This document shows, in pieces, positions 32,322 to 42,867 of a stretch of 64,000 nucleotides of DNA. Numbering within the stretch: the stretch's first letter is position 1; each line of letters starts with the position of its first letter. The stretch is from Macrocystis pyrifera (taxonomy: Eukaryota > Sar > Phaeophyceae > Laminariales > Laminariaceae): NCBI GenBank assembly GCA_031763025.1, contig JASSKH010000020.1, forward strand, positions 6,698,667-6,762,666, in the 5' to 3' direction. The notes beneath the pieces were generated by a model that saw nothing but the letters and a program-made list of their open reading frames with translations, was not told the DNA's origin and made no database searches. The translations under genes and the position numbers were made by a program.

Positions 32322-32832
32322 GCAAGTGCTACAACTGCCGCCTGACGGACTCCACCATCAAAGACGGAGACATCATCATCAAGCGCAAAAATACCCCCTT
32401 CCATTTCGCCTGCTCCAGGGCTTTGCGGAATTCCGAAGCAGTACGCCAAGCAGATTGTCGCCATCCAGGACGAACGAAAGGAAACAAATTGTTTCCCACA
32501 TTTCCCAAAATCACGATTATTTCTTCCTACACATATCCAACGGGTTCAACAGCGAACAGATCCACATTCTGGGCCTCCCGCCTCGTTACTACAGCATCCT
32601 GGAAGACTATTTACATATCATGTCTCATCCAAACTCCGATGCTGGCTACATCGAAATCGCGGCCGCCCAGCAACTATACAACCTTTCCATAACCGTTGTC
32701 GTTGCCGGCACTGCTGCTTTTTCTCCTGTCCCAAACCTTCCTTTAACAACAGCCTGTATGTTGTGTATCATCCACATGCCAAGCACTACTCCACTCTCTC
32801 CGCACACTGATGAACTATGTTATTATTCTTAG
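32322..32832 (+). CDS. zinc-site exon and OTU-like C-terminal half
   Basis: The 5' part reads VRGKCYNCRLTDSTIKDG...PFHFACSRAL, a CxxC...HxxC pattern like small zinc fingers. In another frame (about 32450-32770) lies FNSEQIHILGLPPRYYSILE, then YLHIMSHPNSDAGYIEIAAA and QQLYNLSITVVV. A third frame gives LYVVYHPHAKHYSTL. This order matches the C-terminal half of OTU cysteine proteases (substrate-side helix, the xGYIEIxAAA strand region, and the catalytic-His HY motif). The N-terminal DGNC half with the catalytic Cys is not found nearby. The frame changes twice, so this copy is not a working protease. The family call rests on motif order only. Confidence 0.5.
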
Positions 32833-33057
32833 ACGAATGTCATTCTTACTCTTGCGTCACCCGATCTTACGTTTCACGTTACCTTCATAAATAAACGCGA
32901 TTATTACATCCTTCACCGTTTCTTACACAAAATACATTTATTAATAGTTTGGTTGGCTTTGGGCTACGTCGCCAATTAATTGCAGTTATATATGTACACG
33001 AAACGACGGAATACCCACTCCGAAGGAAAGCCTTGTATATATATATACATACATATA

Positions 33058-33372
33058 TTTTTTTTCTCATCCCTTTCACTTTCCAGCCTAATTCGTAAGA
33101 GGTTTTACCCTCGACGACCTTGTGGACAAGCCGTGGTCACAGGTGTCTTCCCTTCTCCCCCCCGGTACGTGCCTTTAGTTTTTATCGCGCATAGGGTTCA
33201 GCATTCCCACTGCTCGTCGATTTTCATCGAATGTAGCTAACTCACGCTCTCGCGCTTTCCGCTAATAAATCTCTTTTATGCAAGAAAAAGACCCTACGAG
33301 CATGCACTCGGTGAGAGTTGAACCCACGAAATTGATCTTGGTAGGAACGCGGACCACCTACCAAGCCACCAC
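33058..33372 (-). mobile_element. tRNA-derived SINE, copy 6
   Basis: Minus-strand copy with head, body, C/G tract and short A tail. It lies in the spacer between the TIR element and the inverted copy of its interior. Confidence 0.85.
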
Positions 33373-33479
33373 CGCTATGGACCCACAACATACAGGCTGT
33401 TGTTTAAAGGAAGGTTTGGGACAACGAGAAAGCAGCAGTGCCGCCAACGACAACGGGTATGGATATGTTGTATAGTTGC

Positions 33480-33840
33480 TGGGCGGCCGCGATTTCGATG
33501 TAGCCAACATAGGAGTTTGGATGAAACATCATATGTAAATAATCTTCCAGGATGCTGTAGTAACGAGGTGGGAGGCCCAGAATGTGGATCTGTTCGCTAT
33601 TGAACCCGTTGGATATGTGTAGGAAGAAATAGTCGTGATTTTGGGAATGTGGGAAACAATTTGTTTCCTTTCGTTCGTCCTGGATGGCGACAATCTGCTT
33701 GGCGTACTGCTTCGGAATTCCGCGAAGCCCTGGAGCAGGCGAAATGGAAGGGAGTCTTTTTGCGCTTGATGATGATGTATCCGTCTTTGATGGTGGAGTC
33801 CGTCAGGCGGCAGTTGTAGCACTTGCCACGGACCTGGTCG
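33480..33840 (-). pseudogene. OTU-like half and zinc-site exon, inverted copy
   Basis: Same content and order as 32322-32832 on the other strand. One frame reads KCYNCRLTDSTIKDG.PFHFACSRALRNSEA-equivalent sequence and another the QNHDYFFLHISNGF part. The inner end is cut before the HY motif region is complete. Confidence 0.45.
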
Positions 33841-34540
33841 AAGTAAACATATAGGGTGCGCGGGGCGGGAATGGCAGGGGAGGGGGAAGGGGGGGGGGGG
33901 GGTAGGGTTCATTATTTGTACTACTCTACAGCGGCACAACAGCAGTACGTAATCGCTTGCTATACGACGGCAGCAGCAGCAGCAGAAACAGCAAGTACGT
34001 AATTTGATTGACGATACAGAAATATGTACACACACAAGTGTAGTACAGTACACACACAAATCACGTCCAGCATGATGTACGGCAACAACGCAGCAGCACC
34101 ACAAAAAAAAAAATCATTGACGATACAGAAATATGTACACACGCACAAGTTTAAGTGTAATATACACACAAATCATGTCCAGCAGTACGGCAACAACGCA
34201 GCAGCGCCACAAAACGACCAGGAAACACATTTATCCGAGTACATACAAACATTCAGTGAATCTTGCGGCAGCACTAAAAGCAGATCAGCAGCAGCAGCAG
34301 GAGCAGAAGCAGCAAAAACGAGACATTGCAGTACGTACGCAAAATGCAGGAGCAAAACGACAAGAATATTTTTTCACGTATCAAAAGGAACCATTTGGGT
34401 ACGAAAACGACCAAGAAAATCAGTAATCCGAGTACATACGAACATTCAGTGGATATTGCGGCCACATTGGGAGCCGCAGCAGCAGCAGAAGCAGCTACAG
34501 CATTAGCAGCAGCAGAAGCTGCAACGAATCGCCGCAGCGT

Positions 34541-34575
<35 letters not shown>

Positions 34576-36135
34576 CAACGATATGAAAATAAGGAAGAAA
34601 AAAAGCATGTACCCTGGTATGCCGCCATCGCAAAACCTACGGAATTGACGATCCGAAAATAAGTACGCTTCCAGCATGATGCACGGCAACAACGCAGCAG
34701 CACTACATACAGCAGCAGCAAGTGCACAGGAGCAGCAGGTGCACAGCACGGCAACAACGCAGCAGCACTATAGCAGCAGCGAGTGCACAGGAGAAGCAGG
34801 TGCACAGCAGCAGCAGCACTCATGGCGTGGCGCTGACAGCAGCAGCAGCAGCAGCGGCAGCCGAAAACGAGCAAAATGAGTACGTGGGGTCACCAACGCA
34901 TGTACACACAGAAATCGTGTTCATGCACCGAAAATGCACCACAGTAGCAGCAGCACTCACGTCGTTCGGTGCAGCGGTGACGGCGACAGCTGAATCCCCC
35001 GTTCCTTCGTTCACGTCCCGCAAACTGTTGTGCATGTGCGCGTTCGCGTGCACTGTGTGTAAGAGGAGCCGACGCAACGCACGAAGGGGAAAGAACGAGC
35101 ATGGATGAGTAAAAAACAAAATAAACGCTTTGACGTAGGTTTGTTTGCAAAAAGGCAATTGAAAACCCCCAAAAAACGTACTGGCAACATACAGCATGCA
35201 CAATAGACATAAGACACTCATCACTGTCGGCAGTCTCGAGGGAGTACGAGACAGTCCCTTCCTTGATCGGGCGAGCACAGAACTCGCAGTCGGTTGCCCT
35301 GTCAGGATGATCCCGCCACCACGCACGTGAGATCCTTGCAGGTGGCGAAGGCCACGTTTGAGCCACCAGGCGCGGAGTTCTTGAGCAAGTAAGTAAGTGC
35401 TGGTCCGTGCACTGGTCGCAAACAACAGCCGGCACCAGGTGGGTCTTTGTCGTGGCCGCTCTCTTGCCAGAGGGCGAGGACCACGCGCCTCTCGACGAGG
35501 GGGAAGTGAGCTTAGGGGGCGTGGAGAAGGGAGAGGCGGGGGTTGCAGCACCAGCAGGTTCGCCACCGACAGCAGCAGCTTGGCCGCCGACAGCTGCACT
35601 TATCTATGCCGTTCGTCGAAGGCGAGACGCCACTTTTAGACGCCGTGCGAAGAGCTGTCTATTGGTTGGCAGTTTGCGGAAGAAGAAAGAAGAAAGGTTG
35701 TTTGGCTGTTTGGCGAAGAAGAAAGAAGAAAGGTTGTTTGGCTGTTTGGCGAAGAAGAAAGAAGAAAGGTTGTTTGGATGTTCGGCTGTTTCAAAGAAGA
35801 AGGGCTGTTTGCGAAGAGCTGTCTATCAGTCGGTCTGTCTTGCCAAGAGCTAGCAAGTGACAACGACCCCAAAAATCGTTATTAAAGTTGTATTTATAAC
35901 AGCAGCAGCAAGTGCACAGGAGCAGCAGGTGCACAGCAGCAGCACTCATGGCGTGGCGCTGACAGCGGCAGCAGCAGCAGCAGCAGCCGAAAACGAGCAA
36001 AGGGGGTACGTAGGGTCACCAAAAAAACATGTACACACAGAAATCGTGTGCACCGAAAATGCACCACAGTAGCAGCAGCACTCACATCGTTCGGTGCAGC
36101 GGTGACGGCGACAACTGAATCCTCCGTTCCTTCGT

Positions 36136-36612
36136 TCACGTCCCGCAAACAGTTGTGCATGTGCGCGTTCGCGTGCACTGTGTGTAAGAGGAGCCGACGC
36201 AACGCACGAAGGGGAAAGAACGAGCGTGGATGAGTCCAAAAAATAATAAACGCTTTGACGTAGGTTTGTATGCAAAAAGGCGACTGAAAACCCCCAAAAA
36301 ACGTACTGGCAACAGACAGCATTCAACAATAGACCCAAGACACTCACCACTGTCAGCAGTCTCGAGGGAGTACGAGACAGTCCCTTCCTTGATCAGGCGA
36401 GCACAGAACTCGCAGTTGGTTGCCCAATACAGGATGATCCCGCCACCATCGCACATGAGATCCTCGCAGGTGGCGAAGGCCACGTTTGAGCCACCAGGCG
36501 CGGAGTTCTTGAGCAAGTAAGCAAGTGCTGGTCCGTGCACCGGTCGCGAACAACAGCCGGCACCAGGTCGGTCTTTGTCGTTGCCGCTCTCTTGCCAGAG
36601 GGCGAGGACCAC
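36136..36612 (-). CDS. cysteine-cluster exon, outermost copy
   Basis: The minus-strand frame reads KNSAPGGSNVAFATCEDLMC, then GGGIILYWATNCEFCARLI and SYSLETADS, followed by the GTGAGTG donor near 36345. Here the part between the two cysteine pairs is open, unlike the copy at 30153-30515. An 8-base insertion upstream (CTTACTTG-type) puts the first CxxC in another frame. The unit is a duplicate of 34890-35435. Confidence 0.35.
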   Translation of the reverse strand: MVLALWQESGNDKDRPGAGCCSRPVHGPALAYLLKNSAPGGSNVAFATCEDLMCDGGGIILYWATNCEFCARLIKEGTVSYSLETADSGECLGSIVECCLLPVRFLGVFSRLFAYKPTSKRLLFFGLIHARSFPFVRCVGSSYTQCTRTRTCTTVCGT

Positions 36613-36963
36613 GCGCCTCTCGACGAGGGGGAGGTGAGCTTAGGGGGCGTGGAGAAGGGAGAGGCGGGGGTTGCAGCACCAGCAGGTTCGCCACCGACAG
36701 CAGCAGCTTGGCCGCCTACAGCTGCATCTTGATGCCGTTCGTCGAAGGCGAGACGCCTCTTCTATTAATAGGCGTTGTGCGAAGAGCTGTCTATTGGTTG
36801 CAGTTTGCGAAGAAGAAAGAAGAAAGGTTGTTTTGCTGTTTGGCTGTTCGGCTGTTTCAAAGAAGGGCTGTTTGCGAAAAGCTGTTTATCAGTCGGTCTG
36901 TCTGCCAAGAGCTAGCAAGTGACAACGACCTCAAAAATCGTGATTATAGTTGTATTTATAACC

Positions 36964-37296
36964 CGAATAAGGGTCGATATTAACGACGACTGTTTTTTTT
37001 TTCTTGGTATTTTCTTTTTTTTTCGGGTTTTGAAAAACATACAGTAGTGTTTTTCATTTTTCCTACGGTATTTACGGTATTTTCCGTATTTTTCCTCGAG
37101 GGTAATACCGAACTTTCGGGAAAATACCGAAAAAAAGGAGTTAAAAACACCCGACCCTAAGGGTCGTTTCTAAGGGCAAGATGAAATTTAAAAAAACTTG
37201 CAATTTTGGCAAGTAAATATTGGCAACACTTTCCAAAAAGACGACAAAGCTTTCTAACACACTTTTTTTGCACTGTTGTCGACTTGCCAAATTTAG
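36964..37296. other. unassigned AT-rich DNA
   Basis: T-rich runs and TACGGTATTTTCCG-like repeats. No gene seen. Confidence 0.3.
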
Positions 37297-37386
37297 CAAA
37301 TTTGGGAACCTGGTATAAGTACCCCATGGGGTACGTGGATTAAAAGTACCTCAAGAGGTACTTTTAAAAGTGCACGTACCCCCAAA
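37297..37386 (+). repeat. left member of a ~90-bp inverted repeat pair
   Basis: AAATTTGGGAACCTGGTATA, the perfect palindrome GTACCCCATGGGGTAC, then an imperfect hairpin (GTACGTGGATTAAAAGTACC / GGTACTTTTAAAAGTGCACG). The same sequence lies inverted at 45358-45450. The pair encloses the MULE transposase remnants and is oriented as terminal inverted repeats would be. Confidence 0.7.
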
Positions 37387-38745
37387 GGAAGACCTACTGC
37401 TGTAACTATAACAGATGATACATATATATTCAATGTCGACGTCTCCCGAGCTTTATCTGATCCGGTGCGCTACTGCTGTACAGCAGGCCGCGGCACCACC
37501 ACATAAGGTCACATACAGCCGCAGCGGTACTATCGTGTCATTTGGTATCTTATACCACCACTGCCCCATAATAGTACGTCGACGTTATTCGTTAGAGTAT
37601 GATACTCTCACTGGTAATACTCGTATCAGACAGATCATGGACTATTAATAGTACATGGTTTATGTATCTATCTGTAGCCCATAGCTCTCCCTCCACTCCC
37701 GGCGAACAAACAACCTTTACCTGGGTATGTTACTGCTGCTGCTGGTTGTCCTCACCTTTATTTTGCGGAAATGCGTGCAGAAGAGCTATCAAGTATAATA
37801 GGTAGGTTCCTACTCGTCCTGGCCTCATGATTCTGGTGATATACACGAATATATACGCATTGAATGTGTATTAATTTGGTTCCTGCTTCTCCGTGAGTTT
37901 TTAGCGATTGACACATGATTCATATAAATACTGCTGTTTTGATGGCAATGTCCCTAATTTTGTCGTATAGAAAGAAGAGCAGACGCCATGGTGCACGAAC
38001 GACCATCCACCGCACGTGCATCAAATGAGCAGCGCGAGCATCAGGCCTGGACTGGACCTCTGCCGGCTTACTGCTCAACACCTTCAGGAAAAGTATACCG
38101 TGTATCTATCTGTACATCCTCTGAGTGTCAGATTTTTGTTCCCCTCAAAACCCGTAGTACGTGCGATTGAAGTATCCCACGCACCTTGCAAAGATGAGTT
38201 TCGATTCAAATCCTCGATCTCAGCTTGTCGTATTTTTTTAATTTTGTAATACAACTATAAACAACAACACGAGTAGCAAGCAGCAGTAAGGCTTCACAAT
38301 ACACTGCACATATAATACATTGTCGGATGGTGAAACCGTAAGTTCATGCGCAAGGAGTTTTACCTCCGATATGTTATTGAGGTTGCCCTCCGAATATGTG
38401 CCACTCAATTTCCACTTTTCGACGTACCTTAAGTATCGATATTGGTGTATATATCAGCACGATACAGCTGGCTGCTTGCTTCGAACTCGATCTAGGTAGT
38501 ATACGCGTTCTGACGTATTAATATGGTCGTTATGGGGCGAGGGTGGTAGGCAACGCAATTCCCCCCGACGACGTAGTACGTAGCGCGGGCGAGTGGTCAC
38601 GCATTGGAAATAAACATATCTCCAAGCACACGCTGTTGCGTACCAGGTGATTCTTCAATTCATCCATGGAACACCATGTCTGCCTACCGGCATCTTCTAT
38701 GCTTCGCGCTCCATTCACCTCGCGTTTTTGCCGGGACAATTATCT
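37387..38745. other. unassigned DNA
   Basis: Short frames only (for example 37415-37648, 37988-38170), with no recognised domain. Confidence 0.3.
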
Positions 38746-39022
38746 TTTTTAACCTCACTTTTACTTTGCAGCTTCAGGACAAGCCGCTCGTACTCCCCCC
38801 CGGTACGTGCCTTCATTTTTATCGCGTAGAGGGTTCAGCATTCCCGACTGGTGGTCGATTTCCATCGAATGTCGCTAACTCACGCTCTCGCGCTTTCCGC
38901 AAGTCAATTCTTTGCACAAGAAAAAGTCCCTACGAGTATAGACGAGCATGCAGTTGGCGGGGCTCGAACCTGCGAAATCGTCCTTGGTCGTTACGCGGTT
39001 TACCTACGAGACCTTAGGGGAC
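38746..39022 (-). mobile_element. diverged tRNA-derived SINE
   Basis: A minus-strand copy with the same layout, but the head differs: GTCCCCTAAGGTCTCGTAGG with B box GGTTCGAGCCCCG, and the body has several small differences. It is an older copy or a separate subfamily. Confidence 0.7.
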
Positions 39023-39059
39023 ACCATGAGCATAAATGATGTACGCTGCGCCCAACCAT

Positions 39060-39163
39060 GAAAAAATATTTTTCTCTTTCCTTTCTCATCTCATTTCTTT
39101 TCTCGCCCCCTCTTAGTCGTAACTGAGATCCGGGGTCACATAGAAGGCTTTTCTCTCTCCCTC

Positions 39164-39226
<63 letters not shown>

Positions 39227-39350
39227 CCCCCCGTGCGCGCTACCGTGCACATGTTGTATTTCTATCGCGAAAAAGGTTCAGCACCTCCTTCCTGTGTCGA
39301 CTCGTGTCGAATCCTACGCTTCTCTCACTCGGTCTTCTCGCTCTTGGCTG
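39060..39350 (-). repeat. very diverged SINE body with a poly-C expansion
   Basis: Landmarks of the SINE body appear in order (CGTAACTGAGATCCGGGGTC, C tract, CGTGCACATG, TATCGCG, GGTTCAGCA, TCGACTCGTGTCGAAT). The C tract, ~6-8 bases in other copies, is a run of ~60 Cs here at 39166-39225. Confidence 0.45.
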
Positions 39351-39402
39351 GCCACCTACGTGGCTTTGGGTCTCTTCCTGGACGAGTGTAGCTCCGTGCA
39401 GT

Positions 39403-39945
39403 CTAGATAACGACTCTCCTTCTTACTTTTAACCGACGAATCGGGCGGATTGAGTATGCCCGAGATATTGTCTGGGTCTCGAGAGGGAGAGGGCCCCGCA
39501 CAAAAGCTTGTGCATCCCGCGCGAACCCCGCCGCTACTTCCATCCCTGCATTGTAGTAATTCGGGCGGTTTTGGTCGAAGTGGTCGATAACACTCTTGAC
39601 CGCGGCAACGCATGTCTCCATCATGTTAGCGCTCAGCTTCCCTTTGATGACCGCACCTAGGGCGCTGCGCTTGACATGGTGGTCATCCTGCATGTCTATC
39701 CCCCCAAAATCATCAGGTGAAGCCACCATCGTACGTCACTCGTTCATGCCCGTCGAACACGCTAAGGTAAGCCCTGTCGATGCTCCACTCGTCACCAGAA
39801 GATCACCAACGAGGGTGGATACAATCACCATTGAACTCTACGGCGCGTTGCAGCTGCGTGAAGAGTGCGACTCATACGTGCCTGCATGGCAAGGGCCACA
39901 ACGCAGCAACTGCAAGCAACTTCATAGCTGAAAACCGTCAGGCCC
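39403..39945 (-). pseudogene. MULE SWIM zinc finger and C-terminus
   Basis: Near 39945-39870 the frame reads HIVVVGPDGFQL, a stop, SCLQLLRCG then PCHA, matching the CxC...CLxLLxxGLPCxH form of SWIM fingers, with the first Cys position now a stop. Downstream in another frame is NGDCIHPRW, the conserved block after SWIM in MULE and FAR1-type proteins, then DEWSIDRAYLSVFDGHE. The last frame (39403-39729) is an unassigned C-terminal tail. SWIM fingers bind DNA or protein. Confidence 0.65.
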
Positions 39946-40278
39946 GACGACAACGATGTGCGCGCTTTCGTCTTGGTACCGGAACACTACTTTCACGACA
40001 GCAGTTAGCTGCACGTGCTCAACAAGTTGGTGAAACACGGGCAAAGATGTCGCCCCAAACTTGGGGCCCAATGGATCATAGTCCTCATCGAACCCTTCCT
40101 CCGGCACCTCGCGACATACATCGTGGTGGTCACTGCTGTGCTCTGTTAATTTCCTCAGAAAGTCGTTGGCATCATTGCCCTCTGCCAAGACGTCTGTATC
40201 ATACAGGGTGCTCGTCCGTAGTTCCGCCAGAATTTTCTGCACAAGGGTAGATGAAACCGAGCATTGATGGTTACTCAA
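39922..40278 (-). pseudogene. MULE linker frame before the SWIM finger
   Basis: A 118-codon frame, acidic in the middle (SSDHHDVCREVPEEGFDEDY), continuing into the SWIM block (LTAVVKVVFRYQDESAHIVV). There is no separate domain. It reads as the spacer between the catalytic region and SWIM. Confidence 0.5.
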
Positions 40279-40322
40279 ACTGTTGGAGCGATCGGCAGTG
40301 TTTGGTTATATAGCACCACCTT

Positions 40323-40369
40323 CTAGACCACTCAGTCAGCACTTAGTCAGCGCTGACTGAGTGGTCTAG
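40323..40369. repeat. perfect 18-bp hairpin
   Basis: CTAGACCACTCAGTCAGC at 40323-40340 and its exact complement at 40352-40369, with an 11-base loop. It falls between two MULE coding blocks, possibly in an intron or at a small insertion. Confidence 0.85.
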
Positions 40370-40722
40370 CAGGTATGAATACTACTATAACCACATTTCA
40401 CACTGGGCCCAAGGGAGAGAGGTGCAATCTGCTCACGGTTATAAACATATTTCAGGTTGAGAATATACTGAAGGAGATTCTCTGCACAATCATTGTCAAG
40501 AAAGGAATACCGGCACGTTATACCGTTGTCTCCTCTCACCTTATGAGCGTAGTGGCTGACCTTGACTCTTCCGAGTTCCTGCAGCATAGGCTCGAAAGAC
40601 TTGAGCACTCTGTCCTCCAGGTCCTTGATGCTGACGGCGGGGACTTTGGCGGCACGTCTTTGCGGTCGTTTAGGTTGTTGTGGACAGGGCAGTCGAGGGC
40701 CGTTCAGGTGAGCATGCAGCAC
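40366..40722 (-). pseudogene. MULE linker frame
   Basis: A 118-codon frame with KDLEDRVLKSFEPMLQELGR and NDCAENLLQYILNLKYVYNR. It lies between the DDE block and the SWIM part and has no recognisable catalytic motif. It is assigned by position only. Confidence 0.4.
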
Positions 40723-41019
40723 CCAAAGATGGTGTAAGACTTGACATCTCGACGTATACCCCCTGTAACTGGGCCTAGTGTCAAGGTCGGCAATCTACCG
40801 CAATGTAACCAACTTCTTGAAGACCAATTTACCGTTCGTCAAGGATAATAGACTTTTTTCCTCAATCGATGTTTCCTGCCGTTTTTGCCCACCATTGATT
40901 ACGTGTACCACGAAAGGAAAGCAACATGAGCGGTTGAACTCAAGTCAACTAATTGGCCGTATATTTCCGGATCGCCCTAAAACGAAAAGAAACCAGATCG
41001 TGGAATAGAAAGCATGTGA

Positions 41020-41860
41020 TGGATGATGTGGAGGGTTAGACATGAAACATTGGCGCCGCCCACCCTCGCCGCATTACGCTTGATTCAAACACACTCGAGG
41101 GATTCCACAGCAATGACCCTTGTTCGTCTGGCCAGCTCCTCCTTCACCCAGTTCAGGGTGGATTTCCTGTTGATGACGTGGCGTGTTTTTAGCACACCGA
41201 AGACTCCCTCCACCCTCGATGATGCTGTCATGTTCAGGGTCATAGCGGTCGTGTGGTAACAGCGATCCCAGTGCTTCTGTTGCCTGCAAATACAACGATT
41301 GAACCATGAGATAATTTTATCGTTCTGTCTAGCAAGGCATTATGCTTTTGTCTCTGAGCGGAAACCGGAAACCATGCTCGTGCCCGTCTGACCGTCGGAC
41401 TCACCCGAATAGGTAGCCGCTGAGGTACGCTTGACACGCCAAGTCCCTTGACTATTTCCATTACTTTCGCCCACACCCCGTCAAAGGCCTGCAACCCGTG
41501 CACGAGCGACACAGCGACAAAAACCCACGGAAAACGCAGGTGAGGTTTTATGCACCAAGTATTGGACACTCCATTGAAATAAAACAAGCGTAACAAACGC
41601 GGCGCAAAACCGCAGCGAACCGTGGCCGGTCCTTGCACTTTGGACCGTGCCAGTCACATTCTCCGACGTAGCATATGCGCAAGCATACATCAAGCCCTGT
41701 AGGTGTGAAGTGCTTTGCCCGAGCGCGCCTTGGCACTTCTTCTTGACATTTTTCATCAAGTGCCAAAGGCAATGCAAGTGCACTGTGTTTGGAACATGCT
41801 CCTCAACCGCGCTTGTCATGGCAGCGTCGGCGCACGTAATAAAAACCTTCACGGTGGGAG
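41020..41860 (-). pseudogene. MULE transposase DDE-region
   Basis: Transposase core remnant. From 41860 it reads VFITCADAAMTSAVEE, VPNTVHLHCLWHLMKNVKKK, matching the (I/V)TDxDxAMxxAI...FPxTxHxxCxWHxxxN block of MULE transposases; the usual first Asp of TDAD is Cys here. After one or more frame changes the block WDRCYHTTAMTLNM-SSRVEG (FGVLK, TLNWV following) appears near 41200-41290. It fits the conserved region around the last acidic residue, with the RVEGxF signature. The first catalytic Asp region upstream is not found: its expected place is taken by the OTU sequence or lost. Inactive. Confidence 0.75.
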
Positions 41861-41939
41861 GGAATACACTACAACACGTTAGGGCTACCCCACGCCCCGT
41901 TCGGGCACATGCGAAGAATCTTGGACAGTAGCATTATTT

Positions 41940-42330
41940 CGTAGTCGTCCTGCTTACAGTCGTTGGCTACTTGGTACTTCGCGAGAACAGCGTTTCTGTG
42001 GTATACGGCAGGAGTGGTGTGGGTGACGATTCTCTCCCACCAGTTGCTCGGCGTTCTTCGCGGCCTTCACAAGCACCACGAGCTTCACATGGGGCCAGAA
42101 GTAATCAGTGCCTCATAGGCCGTGAGAAATAGAACGCCACAAGCAGTTTCCGTCACCTTCTACGTAGAAGGCGCGACACACCTGACGCAACTCCAAAGGC
42201 AGCACCTGTGTGGCGTTACCGTCAAACAACTGGCGGGCCTGGGGAATGACAACGGAAACACGGGGACCAACAGGCCGTACGGGTGCGCATTCGTTACAGA
42301 TACGAATGCGTGAACGTCGGCAACAACTAC
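41940..42330 (-). pseudogene. OTU cysteine-protease motif next to the MULE transposase
   Basis: The minus strand reads LPLELRQVCRAFYVEGDGNC, then LWRSISHGL. This is the DGNCL(F/W)R(A/S)xSHxL signature of OTU proteases, with the catalytic Cys at about 42144. After a one-base shift, GTDYFWPHVKLVVLVKAAKN AEQL follows, as expected for the next OTU helix, and later YEIMLLSKILRMCPNGAWGS. The frame is broken at least twice. OTU enzymes cleave ubiquitin-type linkages. The block sits directly ahead of the transposase core on the same strand, so a fused or co-encoded protease is plausible. Confidence 0.65.
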
Positions 42331-42543
42331 TTACCTGGTACGTGCTTTATGGTGTATATTCGCTGATCCGACATGGCTTCAACAGGACGATGGGGGTTGA
42401 AATGTCCTCTGATCTAAAAATTACTTGGCCAAACGCGTTGCGAAAGCACCGACACAACCTAAAACCTACAAATGCGAAACGTGAAACGGGACTCTTCGGT
42501 CAAGCACCAACTCGTTGGCCGGCCGCATAGTCAGTCTAGTATA

Positions 42544-42867
42544 TTAGGAGAGCGCACTAGCACAAAACAACGGGGCCACAACCCAAAAAAAATAGACGCG
42601 ACCTGCCTCTTCCTCCACATGGTCCGGCACGGTCGGAAGCTCGCCCACGGGGCAGCCAAACACTTTCAGTACCGTGCATTCCTCCATGCAGAAGTTAGAG
42701 AGCTGACGCTTGGAGATAGCGATCTGGTTGGAGGCTCCACCTCGAGTGTTTAGTGGATAGATGAGTCTGTTGAGCATGCCTTCCAGCTCCTCCGTTTTTT
42801 TCGCCACGGTCGTGTGGTACATCACCTTGCTGCCACAGCAATGGAGGGCATGGGAAGGACGGTACAA
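42544..42867 (-). pseudogene. N-terminal frame of the MULE region
   Basis: A 107-codon frame with HALHCCGSKVMYHTTVAKKT, TRGGASNQIAISKRQLSNFC and VFGCPVGELPTVPDHVEEEA. The cysteines and position suggest a DNA-binding N-terminus, but I do not recognise a defined finger. Confidence 0.35.

Larger units (their letters stand above)
27778..33037. mobile_element. TIR element with OTU-like gene, containing a LINE
   Basis: The two ends are long inverted repeats: 27778-29112 on the left, with the LINE at 27848-28916 inserted (about 265 bp without it), and about 32767-33037 on the right. They match closely by eye from the outer ACAAGGCTTTCCTT through GTGACGCAAGAGTAAGAAT to GCATGTGGATGATA. The interior holds cysteine-rich exons, a CTG-rich intron and an OTU-like C-terminal half. 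Long TIRs suit MULE-type elements, but no transposase is seen and no target duplication is clear, so it would be non-autonomous. Apart from the LINE it measures ~4.2 kb. Confidence 0.65.
33380..36963 (-). mobile_element. inverted copy of the TIR element's interior
   Basis: The reverse complement of 29113-32775 minus the 29217-30036 segment. It begins at CACAACATACAGG on the inner side and ends at ATAGTTGTATTTATA on the outer side, with no TIR at either end. In the 32285-32400 region the arms differ at only a few of ~120 positions. The two arms form a palindrome of ~3.6-kb arms around a ~0.6-kb centre. The outer third is itself duplicated in tandem (34720-35897 and 35898-36963), both units ending at the same GCTAGCAAGTGACAACGACC...GTATTTATAAC boundary. 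Confidence 0.75.

Noticed and set aside
34503-34879. Gln/Ala/Ser-rich frames in the inverted arm
   Set aside because: Same trinucleotide artefact as in the other arm.
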